A stretch of 64,000 nucleotides of DNA from Pseudomonas koreensis (GTDB lineage: Bacteria; Pseudomonadota; Gammaproteobacteria; Pseudomonadales; Pseudomonadaceae). Positions 39,349 through 49,164 of this stretch are shown in pieces. The stretch lies in assembly GCF_024169245.1 (NCBI RefSeq), contig NZ_JALJWP010000001.1:806001-870000 (forward strand), written 5' to 3'. The notes beneath the pieces were generated by a model. The model was not told where the DNA came from. It searched no databases and saw only the letters and a program-made list of their open reading frames with translations. The position numbers and the translations under genes were made by a program. How positions within the stretch are numbered: the stretch's first letter is position 1; every line of letters starts with the position of its first letter.

Positions 39349-40236
39349 TCATTTCTTGATCGACTGCGGATCGGGCTCAACCGTCTGGTCCGCAGGCTCC
39401 TTTGGCGCACCGCTTTCACTGCGAATCTGCGCATGGCTGATCAGCGCGAAGATGAAACTGCCGCCAATGATATTTCCCGCCAGCGTCGGCGCGGCGAACA
39501 CCGCCCAGAAATCACTCCACGGCAATTCGCCGGCAAACACCAGATACGACACTTCAGCGGATCCGACCACGATGTGGGTGAAGTCGCCCAGCGCCATGAA
39601 ATAGGTGATGAGGATGATGATCCACATCTTCGCGCTCTCCATGGACGGAATCATCCAGACCATGGTGGCGATCATCCAGCCGGAAACAATACCCTTGGCG
39701 AACATCTGACTGGCGCTGTGCTCCATGACCTTGCGGCCGATCTCGAGGAAGGCGACGTCGGTCTTGCTGTCGAAGATCGGCAGTTCCAGCATCACGTACG
39801 CAACCAGAATCGTCCCGCAGAGGTTGCCGACCAACACCACGCTCCACAGGCGGATCAGCCGGGCGAAATTCAGCAGCGTCGGCTTGGTCATCACCGGCAG
39901 CACGGCGGTCAGGGTGTTTTCGGTGAACAGCTGTTGGCGCGCAAGGATGACTGCGAGGAAACCGGCGCAGTAGCCGAAGCTGGCGATCACCTTGAATTCG
40001 TCGCCCTCGGGCAGACGCGAATTGAGCAAGCCCATGCCCATCAGGGACAGGCCCATGGTCAGGCCAGCCGCCAGCGCCGACCACCACAGCGCGGCAATGC
40101 TGCGCTCCAGTTCCTGGTCGCCCTGGGTGCGGATGATTTCATGCAGAACGGCCGCGCGCGGCGGCTGGCTCTTCTCGACTTCGTGCTGCTCCTTGGCCGA
40201 GAGGTCGGGGGTCTTGTCGCTGGTGGGGGTGGTCAT
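39349..40236 (-). CDS. formate/nitrite transporter-family channel (YfdC-like)
   Basis: This 295-residue inner-membrane protein has six predicted helices with an extended charged N-terminus (DLSAKEQHEVEKSQPPRAAV). FNT features include GYCAGFLAVILARQQLFTEN, which holds the family's NTLT-like helix break (ENTLTAVLPV), and NIIGGSFIFALISHAQIRSE. The YfdC branch is larger than FocA and its substrate is not established. The start at 40236 agrees with family N-termini. It converges with the CPA1 antiporter with zero spacing. Confidence 0.87.
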   Translation of the reverse strand: MTTPTSDKTPDLSAKEQHEVEKSQPPRAAVLHEIIRTQGDQELERSIAALWWSALAAGLTMGLSLMGMGLLNSRLPEGDEFKVIASFGYCAGFLAVILARQQLFTENTLTAVLPVMTKPTLLNFARLIRLWSVVLVGNLCGTILVAYVMLELPIFDSKTDVAFLEIGRKVMEHSASQMFAKGIVSGWMIATMVWMIPSMESAKMWIIILITYFMALGDFTHIVVGSAEVSYLVFAGELPWSDFWAVFAAPTLAGNIIGGSFIFALISHAQIRSESGAPKEPADQTVEPDPQSIKK

Positions 40237-40329
40237 GGCGTGGCAACCGGTGGGGGGCGATGTAGCTACGACCGTTGCGCTTCATGGCTGTTCAGTGGCC
40301 AGGCGAATCTTCGCTGACCGGGCAAGCGA

Positions 40330-40393
40330 TTTCGCGAGCAGGCTCGCTCCCACAGGGATCGCCCGTACCTGTGGGAGCGAGCCTGCTCGCGAA
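40330..40393. repeat. REP pair, family A
   Basis: Short-loop inverted arms TTTCGCGAGCAGGCTCGCTC and TGTGGGAGCGAGCCTGCTCG lie between the thioesterase and FNT genes. Confidence 0.87.
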
Positions 40394-40409
40394 GAATGCG
40401 CCGCCGATC

Positions 40410-40814
40410 TTATTGAACGGCTTCGTCATCCTTGAACTGGTCTTTCACATATTTGATCTCGGTGCGCCCGTGCGGCGCCGGCAGGCCGTCTTCGCCGAGG
40501 TTGACGAAGACCATCTTCTCGACGGTCAGAATGCTCTTGCGGGTAATCTTGTTGCGCACTTCGCAGGTCAGGGTGATCGAGGTGCGGCCGAATTCGGTGG
40601 CGGTGATGCCCAGTTCGATGATGTCGCCCTGGCGCGAGGCGCTGACGAAGTTGATTTCCGAGATGTACTTGGTCACTACACGCTGATTGCCCAATTGCAC
40701 GATGGCGTAGATCGCCGCTTCTTCATCGATCCAGCGCAGCAGGCTGCCGCCGAACAGGGTGCCGTTGGGGTTGAGGTCTTCGGGTTTAACCCATTTGCGG
40801 GTGTGGAAATTCAT
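40410..40814 (-). CDS. YciA-like hotdog-fold acyl-CoA thioesterase
   Basis: This 134-residue cytoplasmic protein has the hotdog thioesterase hallmark DLNPNGTLFGGSLLRWIDEE, with the conserved Asn and Asp active-site region, then INFVSASRQGDIIELGITAT and TLTCEVRNKITRKSILTVEK. It hydrolyses acyl-CoA esters; chain-length preference is unknown. The ATG at 40814 (MNFHTRKWVKPED) follows AGGAGTGAAC; a longer frame to 40901 has no site. It is divergent from ahcY. Confidence 0.9.
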   Translation of the reverse strand: MNFHTRKWVKPEDLNPNGTLFGGSLLRWIDEEAAIYAIVQLGNQRVVTKYISEINFVSASRQGDIIELGITATEFGRTSITLTCEVRNKITRKSILTVEKMVFVNLGEDGLPAPHGRTEIKYVKDQFKDDEAVQ

Positions 40815-40932
40815 GTTCACTCCTGAGCGCGTGCCGAAAGATGCGCCCATCTTGGCAGACTGATCAGTCAGGCTCCAGGCAGCTGCGACTATGGTCGCCA
40901 TTGGCGATCTTCATCTGGCCGACAGAAACCCT

Positions 40933-40960
40933 TTGGAAGATCAGCACGGACGGCTATAAT
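40933..40960 (+). promoter_or_regulatory. predicted sigma70 promoter of ahcY
   Basis: TTGGAA (40933-40938) and a perfect TATAAT (40955-40960) are spaced 16 bp apart. Transcription would begin near 40967, giving a leader of about 170 nt that contains the SAH riboswitch. Confidence 0.8.
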
Positions 40961-40974
40961 CGCCCCCGTTTCAA

Positions 40975-42544
<1,570 letters not shown>

Positions 42545-42567
42545 CAGGCGCTGAATGCTCGCTCTCC

Positions 42568-42658
42568 CTGTGGGAGCGAGCTTGCTCGCGAAAGCGGTTT
42601 ATCATTCAGCATCAATGTTGTCTGACCCGCCGCTTTCGCGAGCAGGCTCGCTACCACA
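42568..42658. repeat. REPIN, family A
   Basis: Inverted arms CTGTGGGAGCGAGCTTGCTC and complement with an ATTCAGCATCAATG loop, between ahcY and metF. Confidence 0.86.
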
Positions 42659-42703
42659 CGGGATTGCAGCGCCTCGAAGGTTCTTGTTTCCAAGGGTATG
42701 ACC

Positions 42704-43549
42704 ATGTCCCAAGACCGTCGCTACAGCTTCGAGTTTTTCCCGACCAAGACCGACGCCGGGCAAGAAAAGCTGCTCGCCACTGCCCGTCAGTTGGCCACTT
42801 ACAATCCTGATTTCTTTTCCTGCACCTACGGCGCTGGCGGTTCGACCCGTGATCGCACGCTCAACACCGTGTTGCAGCTGGAAAGCGAAGTCAAAATACC
42901 GGCCGCACCGCACCTGTCGTGCGTCGGCGACAGCAAGGACGACCTGCGCGGCCTGCTCAACGAATACAAGGCTGCCGGCATCAAGCGCATCGTCGCCCTG
43001 CGTGGTGACCTGCCGTCCGGCATGGGCATGACCAGCGGTGAGCTGCGTCACGCCAATGAACTGGTGGAATTCATTCGTGAAGAAACCGGCGATCATTTCC
43101 ACATCGAAGTCGCGGCTTACCCGGAGATGCATCCGCAAGCACGCAACTACGAAGACGATCTCGCCAACTTCGTGCGCAAGGCCCGCGCCGGTGCCGACAG
43201 CGCGATCACCCAGTATTTCTTCAACGCCGACAGCTACTTCTACTTCGTCGACCGTTTGCAGGCGCTGGGCGTGGATCTGCCGATCGTGCCGGGGATCATG
43301 CCGATCACCAACTACAGCAAGCTCGCGCGTTTTTCCGATGCCTGCGGTGCGGAAATTCCGCGCTGGATCCGCAAGCAACTGGAAGCCTACGGCGATGACA
43401 CGCAAAGCATTCAGCGCTTTGGCGAACAAGTCGTCAGCGAGATGTGCGAACGCCTGCTGCAGGGCGGCGCACCGGGGCTGCATTTCTATTCCATGAACCA
43501 GGCCGAGCCTAGCCTGGCGATCTGGAATAACCTGAAGTTGCCGCGTTAA
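42704..43549 (+). CDS. metF: 5,10-methylenetetrahydrofolate reductase
   Basis: This 281-residue FAD enzyme reduces methylene-THF to methyl-THF, the methyl donor for homocysteine remethylation. MetF landmarks include YSFEFFPTKTDAGQEKLLAT, CTYGAGGSTRDRTLNTVLQL, VALRGDLPSGMGMTSGEL and ADSAITQYFFNADSYFYFVD, with the catalytic Glu in the first block. The ATG at 42704 was chosen over 42698 for spacing and family match. It follows ahcY, the conserved Pseudomonas order, so homocysteine release and methyl supply are linked genetically. Confidence 0.95.
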   Translation: MSQDRRYSFEFFPTKTDAGQEKLLATARQLATYNPDFFSCTYGAGGSTRDRTLNTVLQLESEVKIPAAPHLSCVGDSKDDLRGLLNEYKAAGIKRIVALRGDLPSGMGMTSGELRHANELVEFIREETGDHFHIEVAAYPEMHPQARNYEDDLANFVRKARAGADSAITQYFFNADSYFYFVDRLQALGVDLPIVPGIMPITNYSKLARFSDACGAEIPRWIRKQLEAYGDDTQSIQRFGEQVVSEMCERLLQGGAPGLHFYSMNQAEPSLAIWNNLKLPR

Positions 43550-43563
43550 GCGTCAAATCAAGG

Positions 43564-43633
43564 TCAAAAGATCGCAGCCTTCGGCAGCTCCTGCACATCC
43601 CCCGCAGGAGCTGCCGAAGGCTGCGATCTTTTG
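43564..43633. repeat. REP pair, family B
   Basis: Inverted arms CAAAAGATCGCAGCCTTCGG and complement with a short CGC-rich loop, just after metF. Confidence 0.87.
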
Positions 43634-43707
43634 CTTTCAAGCCCGCGAAACAGAGCTTGTGCAGGCACTTTCTGGCTCTTTCGGGTTTCTCGTCGTAATC
43701 TCCAGCC

Positions 43708-44520
43708 ATGTCTTTGATCACGCAATTATTCGCCGTACTGGTTTTTGCTTGCCTGAGCTTCGCCGCTCGGGGCGAGAAGTTGCGTATTGTCACCGAGCCA
43801 TGGGCGCCGTACGTGTACGAACAGGGCGGGCAGAATCTCGGGCTGGACTACGAAACCACCGCCATCGTGTTCAAGCGGCTGGGCATTGAAGTCGAGTGGC
43901 AGTTCCTGCCGTGGAAGCGCTGCCTGTCGATGCTCGAAACCGGTCAGGCCGACGGTGCGCTGGACATTTTTCACAGCGCCGAGCGCGACGCCACCCTGCT
44001 CTACCCCAGCGAACCGTTGTCCGACGTCGAATTCGTGATGTTCTACGCCAACGATCGGCCGCACCCGTTCAGCACCCTCGATCAACTCAAGGGCCTGACC
44101 ATCGGCACCTCGCCCGGATATCTGTACAGCCCGGATTTCAGCCAGTCGACCCTGTTCAGCCGTGAGCCGGCACCCACCCATGAAGCCAATTTCGGCAAAC
44201 TGGTACGCGGGCGTATCGACCTGGTGATTACCGATCGCCGCGTCGGCCAGCATTTGCTCGATGAGTTGAATATCCGCGATCTGATCACGGAAAATCCGAC
44301 CGTTATCAGCCGTCAGAGCCAGTTTCTGGCGGTTCGGCGCAATGCCGGGATGGATCTGCTGGTGCAGCGTTTCGGTGCCGAGCTCAAGCGCTTCAAGCGC
44401 GAACCGGCCTACGCCGAGCTCAGTGCGCGCTATGGTGCTGCCCCCGTCGACAGCGCTTCTTTACGCTCGGCCACGGCCAGCGGCAAAACCGTTGAGCAGC
44501 AGGAAAGCAGCGCGCAGTGA
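43708..44520 (+). CDS. periplasmic solute-binding protein (SBP_bac_3 family), orphan
   Basis: This 270-residue exported protein has a signal peptide (MSLITQLFAVLVFACLSFAA, cut near ARG-E) and a family 3 binding fold: EKLRIVTEPWAPYVYEQGGQ, LPWKRCLSMLETGQADGALD and ADG/SAERDATLLYPSEPLSDV in lobe I, and LVRGRIDLVITDRRVGQHLL in lobe II. As with the 15.7-kb paralogue there is no adjacent permease. The C-terminal 25 residues are polar and unconserved. A ligand cannot be assigned; a sensory role is as likely as transport. Confidence 0.84.
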   Translation: MSLITQLFAVLVFACLSFAARGEKLRIVTEPWAPYVYEQGGQNLGLDYETTAIVFKRLGIEVEWQFLPWKRCLSMLETGQADGALDIFHSAERDATLLYPSEPLSDVEFVMFYANDRPHPFSTLDQLKGLTIGTSPGYLYSPDFSQSTLFSREPAPTHEANFGKLVRGRIDLVITDRRVGQHLLDELNIRDLITENPTVISRQSQFLAVRRNAGMDLLVQRFGAELKRFKREPAYAELSARYGAAPVDSASLRSATASGKTVEQQESSAQ

Positions 44521-44526
44521 TTGCTC

Positions 44527-44535
44527 TGTTATACT
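44527..44535 (+). promoter_or_regulatory. predicted extended -10 promoter of rhlE
   Basis: TGTTATACT is an extended -10 element; no good -35 lies at 17 bp. It would give a GC-rich leader of about 200 nt before the helicase gene, where long self-regulated leaders are common. Confidence 0.5.
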
Positions 44536-44741
44536 CCGGCGTTCCCGCCAGGCTCACGCCCGGACGCCCGGAACCGTAACAGGCCTCACGACCCGCTACA
44601 GCGCAGCTTTCAGCCCGCGCGAGCGCTCCTGACGAGCCTTCGGAACCGCCGCTGGACCGGACGGGATTGCGTCCTCTTAAACGTGATTCGCGCCAGGCAA
44701 GACTCCCATTGGGCCAAGCCCTAACTAAAACAGGATTACTC

Positions 44742-46610
44742 ATGTCCTTTGCTTCCCTCGGTCTCTCCGAGGCTTTAGTCCGTGCCATCGAAGATGCGGG
44801 CTATACCGAGCCTACTCCGGTGCAACAGCGGGCCATTCCCGCCGTGTTGCAAGGTCGCGACCTGATGGTTGCGGCTCAGACAGGTACCGGTAAAACCGGC
44901 GGCTTCGCCCTCCCGATTCTGGAGCGGTTGTTCCCCAACGGTCACCCGGACAAATCCCAGCGTCATGGCCCGCGCCAACCGCGCGTACTGGTCCTGACCC
45001 CGACCCGCGAACTCGCGGCCCAGGTCCACGAGAGCTTCAAGATCTACGCCCGTGACCTGAAATTCGTCAGCGCCTGCATCTTCGGCGGCGTCGGCATGAA
45101 CCCACAGGTCCAGGCCATGTCCCGTGGCGTCGACGTCCTCGTCGCCTGCCCGGGTCGTTTGCTCGACCTCGCCGGCCAGGGCAGCGTCGATCTCTCCCAC
45201 GTCGAAATCCTCGTTCTCGACGAAGCCGACCGCATGCTCGACATGGGTTTCGTGCACGACGTGAAGAAAGTCCTCGCGCGCCTGCCGGCCAAGCGTCAGA
45301 ACCTGCTGTTCTCGGCAACGTTCTCGAAAGACATCACCGATCTTGCCGGCAAACTGCTGCACAACCCGGAACGCATCGAAGTGACGCCGCCGAACACCAC
45401 GGTCGAGCGCATCGAACAACGCGTGTTCCGCCTGCCGGCCAGCCACAAGCGTGCGCTACTGGCGCACCTGATCACCGCCGGCGCGTGGGAACAGGTACTG
45501 GTCTTCACCCGCACCAAGCACGGCGCCAACCGTCTCGCTGAATACCTGGACAAACACGGCCTGCCGGCGGTGGCGATCCACGGTAACAAGAGCCAGAACG
45601 CGCGCACCAAAGCTCTGGCCGACTTCAAGGCCGGCGAAGTGCGCATCCTGGTTGCCACCGACATCGCCGCCCGTGGTCTGGACATCGATCAGTTGCCGCA
45701 TGTGGTCAACTTCGAGCTGCCGAACGTCGATGAAGACTACGTGCACCGTATCGGCCGCACCGGCCGCGCCGGTCGTTCGGGCGAGGCGATCTCGCTGGTC
45801 GCCCCGGACGAAGAAAAGCTGCTGAAAAGCATCGAACGCATGACCAAGCAGAAGATTGCCGACGGCGATCTGATGGGCTTCGACTCCAGCACCATCGAAG
45901 CCGAGAAGCCGGAAGCCCGCGAGCGTCCGGACATCCGCAACCCGCGCAATTCCCGTGGCCCGCGCGGCGACGGCCCGAATGGCGGCGGTGGTGGCGGTGG
46001 TCGCAAGGACAAAGGCAAAGACAAGGGCAAGGAAAAACCGGCCGGTGATCGTGGCGAGCGCCCTGCCCGTCAGCAAAAACCCCGCGAAGGCACGCCGAGT
46101 CGCGAACAGCGTCCGAGCCAGCCACCGCGTGCAGCGGCTGACCGTGCCCCGGACGAGTTCCTCGACGACGATATCGATAACTTCGGTAACCGCGTCGACT
46201 ACGTGCCGAAGGCGGCTCCAGCTGGCGGCCGTGGCCGTCGTCCGGGCGCCCCGGCGCAAGGCGCAGGCACTGGCGCACCACGGGGCGGTCAGCCACAGGG
46301 TCGGCAGAACGGTCCGCGCAACAGCAACGGTTCGAGCACCGGCACCCCACCGGCCAAACGCAGCGGCCCGCGCAATGGCGCGCCGCGTGACGGTCAGGGT
46401 CGTCGTGACGAATCCGCCCCACGCAACCGCCGCCCGGCCCGTGACGATCAGCCACGTAGCGAACCGGCGGTGCAGAACCCGCGCAGCAACGGGCCGAAGA
46501 TCATGCACAAGGAATCGAAAGCCGACCGCTTCCCGACGCCTGAGCAGCTCGACCAACTGCCGACCCGCCCGCGTGGCGAAAAACCAGCACTGCTGACCCG
46601 CAATCGCTGA
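44742..46610 (+). CDS. rhlE: DEAD-box RNA helicase RhlE (RhlE2-type, long tail)
   Basis: This 622-residue protein has the helicase core in residues 1-380: [51 protein letters not shown] and [20 protein letters not shown] roughly 240-residue C-terminal tail is disordered, basic and low-complexity ([20 protein letters not shown]; repeated PRNG, RPAR and QPR patterns). Tails of this kind bind RNA and RNase E in P. aeruginosa RhlE2, and that gene lies next to metF (PA0428, from memory), which fits here. It contributes to RNA turnover and cold growth. The ATG at 44742 follows AGGATT. A terminator follows. Confidence 0.92.
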   Translation: MSFASLGLSEALVRAIEDAGYTEPTPVQQRAIPAVLQGRDLMVAAQTGTGKTGGFALPILERLFPNGHPDKSQRHGPRQPRVLVLTPTRELAAQVHESFKIYARDLKFVSACIFGGVGMNPQVQAMSRGVDVLVACPGRLLDLAGQGSVDLSHVEILVLDEADRMLDMGFVHDVKKVLARLPAKRQNLLFSATFSKDITDLAGKLLHNPERIEVTPPNTTVERIEQRVFRLPASHKRALLAHLITAGAWEQVLVFTRTKHGANRLAEYLDKHGLPAVAIHGNKSQNARTKALADFKAGEVRILVATDIAARGLDIDQLPHVVNFELPNVDEDYVHRIGRTGRAGRSGEAISLVAPDEEKLLKSIERMTKQKIADGDLMGFDSSTIEAEKPEARERPDIRNPRNSRGPRGDGPNGGGGGGGRKDKGKDKGKEKPAGDRGERPARQQKPREGTPSREQRPSQPPRAAADRAPDEFLDDDIDNFGNRVDYVPKAAPAGGRGRRPGAPAQGAGTGAPRGGQPQGRQNGPRNSNGSSTGTPPAKRSGPRNGAPRDGQGRRDESAPRNRRPARDDQPRSEPAVQNPRSNGPKIMHKESKADRFPTPEQLDQLPTRPRGEKPALLTRNR

Positions 46611-46628
46611 GTTCAAGCCGCAATGAAA

Positions 46629-46663
46629 AATGCCCCGGTTCGAAAGAGCCGGGGCATTTTTTT
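46629..46663 (+). terminator. rho-independent terminator of rhlE
   Basis: ATGCCCCGG/CCGGGGCAT stem with a TTCGAAAGAG loop, followed by seven T residues. Confidence 0.92.
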
Positions 46664-46682
46664 GAGCACTGCAATGGTTTCA

Positions 46683-46769
46683 TGTAGGAGCTGCAGAAGG
46701 CTGCGATCTTTTGATCTTGATCTTCAAAAATCAAGATCAAAAGATCGCAGCCTGCGGCAGCTCCTACAG
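46683..46769. repeat. REPIN, family B
   Basis: Inverted arms TGTAGGAGCTGCAGAAGGCT and complement, with nested GATCTTGATCTT/AAGATCAAGATC repeats in the centre. Confidence 0.88.
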
Positions 46770-46786
46770 GGGATCTGTGTTCTGGC

Positions 46787-46825
46787 AAAAAAAACGCCCC
46801 CGGCCTTGCGACCGGGGGCGTTTTT
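46787..46825 (-). terminator. rho-independent terminator of the YceI-family gene
   Basis: CGCCCCCGG/CCGGGGGCG stem with T8 on the minus strand, and TTTTT on the plus strand, so it may act in both directions. Confidence 0.9.
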
Positions 46826-46841
46826 CAGGTGGCGGCGAAAT

Positions 46842-47420
46842 TTATTTCGCTTTCACACCTTCAAACGAAACATACAGCTCGACCGCATCGGACTTCGGGC
46901 CGAGGTCTTTTTGCTTGCCGAAATCGGATCGCTTGATGGTGGTGGTGCCTTCGAAGCCGGCACGATAGCCGCCCCATGGATCCTTGCCTTCGCCCAGGAA
47001 GGTCGCCTTGACGACAACTGGCTTGGTCACGCCCAGCAGGGTCAGATCGCCGGTCACGTCGGCCGTGTTGGCACCAGTGGATTTGACGCTGGTGGATACG
47101 AAAGTGGCCTTGCCGAATTTGCTGGCGTTGAGGAAGTCAGCGCTGGCGATGTGCTTGTCGCGCTCGGCGTGGTTGGTGAACACGCTGGCAGTGTTGACGT
47201 TGAACTCGATCTTGCTGTCTTCAGGCTTGGCAGCGTCGAAGCTGAACTTGCCGTCGATGTCCTTGAAGGTACCGGTGATGTAGCTGTAGCCCAGGTGGCT
47301 GATCTTGAAGTCGACGAAGGCGTGCTGGCCTTCTTTGTCTACTACATAGTCAGCAGCCATTACGTTGGCGGACAGCACGGCAGAACCGATTGCCAGAGCG
47401 GCCAGAGTCTTTTTCAACAT
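46842..47420 (-). CDS. YceI-family periplasmic protein
   Basis: This 192-residue protein has a signal peptide ([20 protein letters not shown], cut after VMA) and a YceI lipocalin-like domain: [58 protein letters not shown] and ending in [14 protein letters not shown]. YceI barrels bind isoprenoid or amphiphilic ligands. The P. aeruginosa homologue beside its amine oxidase gene is PasP (PA0423, from memory), reported as a secreted protease, which does not follow obviously from this fold. It follows the cytochrome b561 gene by 31 bp; the two often form an operon. Confidence 0.9.
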   Translation of the reverse strand: MLKKTLAALAIGSAVLSANVMAADYVVDKEGQHAFVDFKISHLGYSYITGTFKDIDGKFSFDAAKPEDSKIEFNVNTASVFTNHAERDKHIASADFLNASKFGKATFVSTSVKSTGANTADVTGDLTLLGVTKPVVVKATFLGEGKDPWGGYRAGFEGTTTIKRSDFGKQKDLGPKSDAVELYVSFEGVKAK

Positions 47421-47451
47421 GCTTTCTTTTCCTTTGAGTCGAGGTTGAATT

Positions 47452-48003
47452 TCAGGCTTTGCGACCGAGCATTCGGGTCAGGGTCGCATCACGATCGATA
47501 AAGTGGTGCTTCAATGCTGCCAACGCATGGAGACCGGAAAAAATTACCAGTGCCCACGCCAGCCAGAGATGAATCACCCCAGCGGTATCTGCCTGATCCG
47601 GTAGTCCGGAGAGCAGAGCAGGAACTTCAAACAGGCCAAACACCGGGATCCCGACACCGTCTGCGGTGGAAATCAGGTAACCGGCAATCATCACAGCGAA
47701 CAGCGCCAGATACAGAAACCCGTGACCGAATTTGGCCCCGATACGGGTCATGCGGCTGTAGCTTTGCAGCGTTGGCGGCGGCGGGCTGATGAAACGCCAC
47801 AACACCCGCAACACCATCACAGCGAGCAGCACCAGGCCGATGCTCTTGTGCAGGTCCGGCGCGTCTTTGCGCCAGGTGCTGTAGTAATCCAGCCCGACCA
47901 TCCACAGACCCAGCGCAAACAGCCCGAAGACCGCCAGCGCCACGCCCCAGTGCATGAAGATGCTGACCCAACCATAGCGCGAAGAAGAGTTACGTAGCTG
48001 CAT
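47452..48003 (-). CDS. cytochrome b561-type membrane protein
   Basis: This 183-residue protein has four membrane helices and paired histidines for haem b: [60 protein letters not shown] and [20 protein letters not shown]. This is the bacterial cytochrome b561 (CybB) pattern, a superoxide:quinone or general quinone-linked electron carrier of the inner membrane. The start at 48003 ([12 protein letters not shown]) was preferred; a longer frame to 48033 lacks a site. It precedes the YceI-family gene in a two-gene unit. Confidence 0.88.
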   Translation of the reverse strand: MQLRNSSSRYGWVSIFMHWGVALAVFGLFALGLWMVGLDYYSTWRKDAPDLHKSIGLVLLAVMVLRVLWRFISPPPPTLQSYSRMTRIGAKFGHGFLYLALFAVMIAGYLISTADGVGIPVFGLFEVPALLSGLPDQADTAGVIHLWLAWALVIFSGLHALAALKHHFIDRDATLTRMLGRKA

Positions 48004-48303
48004 TGCCCAAATCCTGTGAGAACTGCGAACCAAGACTAGCGAGTTATCTATCGAATTAAAGCGGAAAATTTTGCTTTGAAATATCGAGAAATACGATCAA
48101 GAGTCTGCGAGCGGGGTGTTAAGGAAGGATTAAAGGCGATTCCTGCGTGGAGCGCTTGTACAAATGACGGGGGCTGCATTGACCATCGTCATCTCTGCAC
48201 ACGCAGACGGCGAAACTCGCCCCTGATAACTATGTACCGCTGATGCGCAGTTCAAACCTGCTCGAATGATGCTTCTTTTCATTATTCAAACAGGCACGAA
48301 AAC

Positions 48304-48801
48304 ATGGCTCTGCGATATACGCCCTTTCAAGCAAGTGGTTCTTCTGTACTGCCGCCCAATCAAACGATGTCTGCGGGCCAATTCCTGCAATCCGAGAACG
48401 GTCGATTTCGTCTGATGCTGCAAAGCGACGGGAACCTCGTGCTCAAGGACGGTGAGGCGATCATCTGGATCGCCGACGCCAATCAACCTTACAGCGCAAC
48501 TTTGCACCCGAAGAAGATGCGCGAGCCGCTGCAGTTTGTGATCAGCAACAGCGGCTTTCTTTATGACCCCTCCAGGCGACGATTATGGATCGCGGAAAGC
48601 ACGCACAGCGCCGACAAGTCGCTTTGGTACAACACATACATGACTGTGCAGGACGATGGAAACCTGGTGATTTACGACCAGCGCACGGGCAGTCTGCGCT
48701 GGGCGCGTTTCGGTTTCATTCCCGGGCGCCTGCGCAAACCCAAGCAAAAGTGGCTGAGGAAACTGCCGAACGGAACAGAGTTCTTCAAGTGGGAGTTTTA
48801 A
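48304..48801 (+). CDS. monocot mannose-binding lectin-fold protein, single domain
   Basis: This 165-residue protein carries a beta-prism lectin domain with three repeats: LMLQSDGNLVLKDG (Q40-D42-N44-V46, but Lys48 where Tyr is expected), FVISNSGFLYDPS (degenerate), and MTVQDDGNLVIYDQ (Q116-D118-N120-V122-Y124, a perfect QxDxNxVxY mannose site). There is no signal peptide, and the C-terminal 30 residues are basic (RLRKPKQKWLRKLPNG). Lectin-like bacteriocins of Pseudomonas (LlpA) use two such domains and also lack signal peptides; this is half that size. It could be a lectin, adhesin or short bacteriocin relative. The ribosome-binding site is weak. Confidence 0.85.
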   Translation: MALRYTPFQASGSSVLPPNQTMSAGQFLQSENGRFRLMLQSDGNLVLKDGEAIIWIADANQPYSATLHPKKMREPLQFVISNSGFLYDPSRRRLWIAESTHSADKSLWYNTYMTVQDDGNLVIYDQRTGSLRWARFGFIPGRLRKPKQKWLRKLPNGTEFFKWEF

Positions 48802-48829
48802 CTGACCAGCCATTCATGGCCGGTCAGTT
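48800..48829. terminator. hairpin between convergent lectin and lipoprotein genes
   Basis: AACTGACC/GGTCAGTT plus inner GCC/GGC form a stem between the two stop codons. It lacks a long T-run, so terminator activity is uncertain. Confidence 0.4.
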
Positions 48830-48982
48830 ATGAAGTACCGCCGGCGGTTGCAGGCATTCGGCACTGTAGGGGTCTATCTGGCACTTGTGCGCCAGTTCAG
48901 AACCATAGCCGCCGGGGAAAAATTGCCCTTTGCTACATCCGGAAAGTGCAATCAAAACCAGTATCGCGATAAACGTTTGCAT
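48824..48982 (-). CDS. 52-residue lipoprotein of unknown function
   Basis: This short gene begins MQTFIAILVLIALSGCSKGQ: a compact lipoprotein signal with lipobox LSGC (Cys16). The mature 37 residues (QFFPGGYGSELAHKCQIDPY, then SAECLQPPAVLHN) contain two cysteines that could pair in the periplasm. A strong ribosome-binding site GGAGG lies 6 bp before the ATG at 48982. It converges with the lectin gene and lies upstream, in the same direction, of nothing closely linked; the amine oxidase gene ends 182 bp away. Function is unknown. An immunity role toward the lectin can be imagined but has no support. Confidence 0.72.
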   Translation of the reverse strand: MQTFIAILVLIALSGCSKGQFFPGGYGSELAHKCQIDPYSAECLQPPAVLHN

Positions 48983-49118
48983 AGCATGCCTCCAATTTTT
49001 TCCAGCATAAAATTGGTGCGCTGGCAGCCGCTATCACCTGGTTCCGAGTGTCTTGTGGGAAGCCTCCGGTACGCAGGTAAGTCCCGTAACCGGATGACGA
49101 AGGACAGAAACGCAGGGC

Positions 49119-49149
49119 AAAAAAAACGCGACCCGAGGGCCGCGTTTTT
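49119..49149 (-). terminator. rho-independent terminator of the amine oxidase gene
   Basis: AACGCG-CCC/GGG-CGCGTT stem with a T8 run on the minus strand, 16 bp after the stop codon. Confidence 0.87.
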
Positions 49150-49164
49150 CATGGGAACAAAGCC

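Noticed and set aside
48304..48801. Full LlpA-type bacteriocin
   Set aside because: LlpA proteins have two lectin domains (about 270 residues); this has one, so the bacteriocin label would overstate the evidence.
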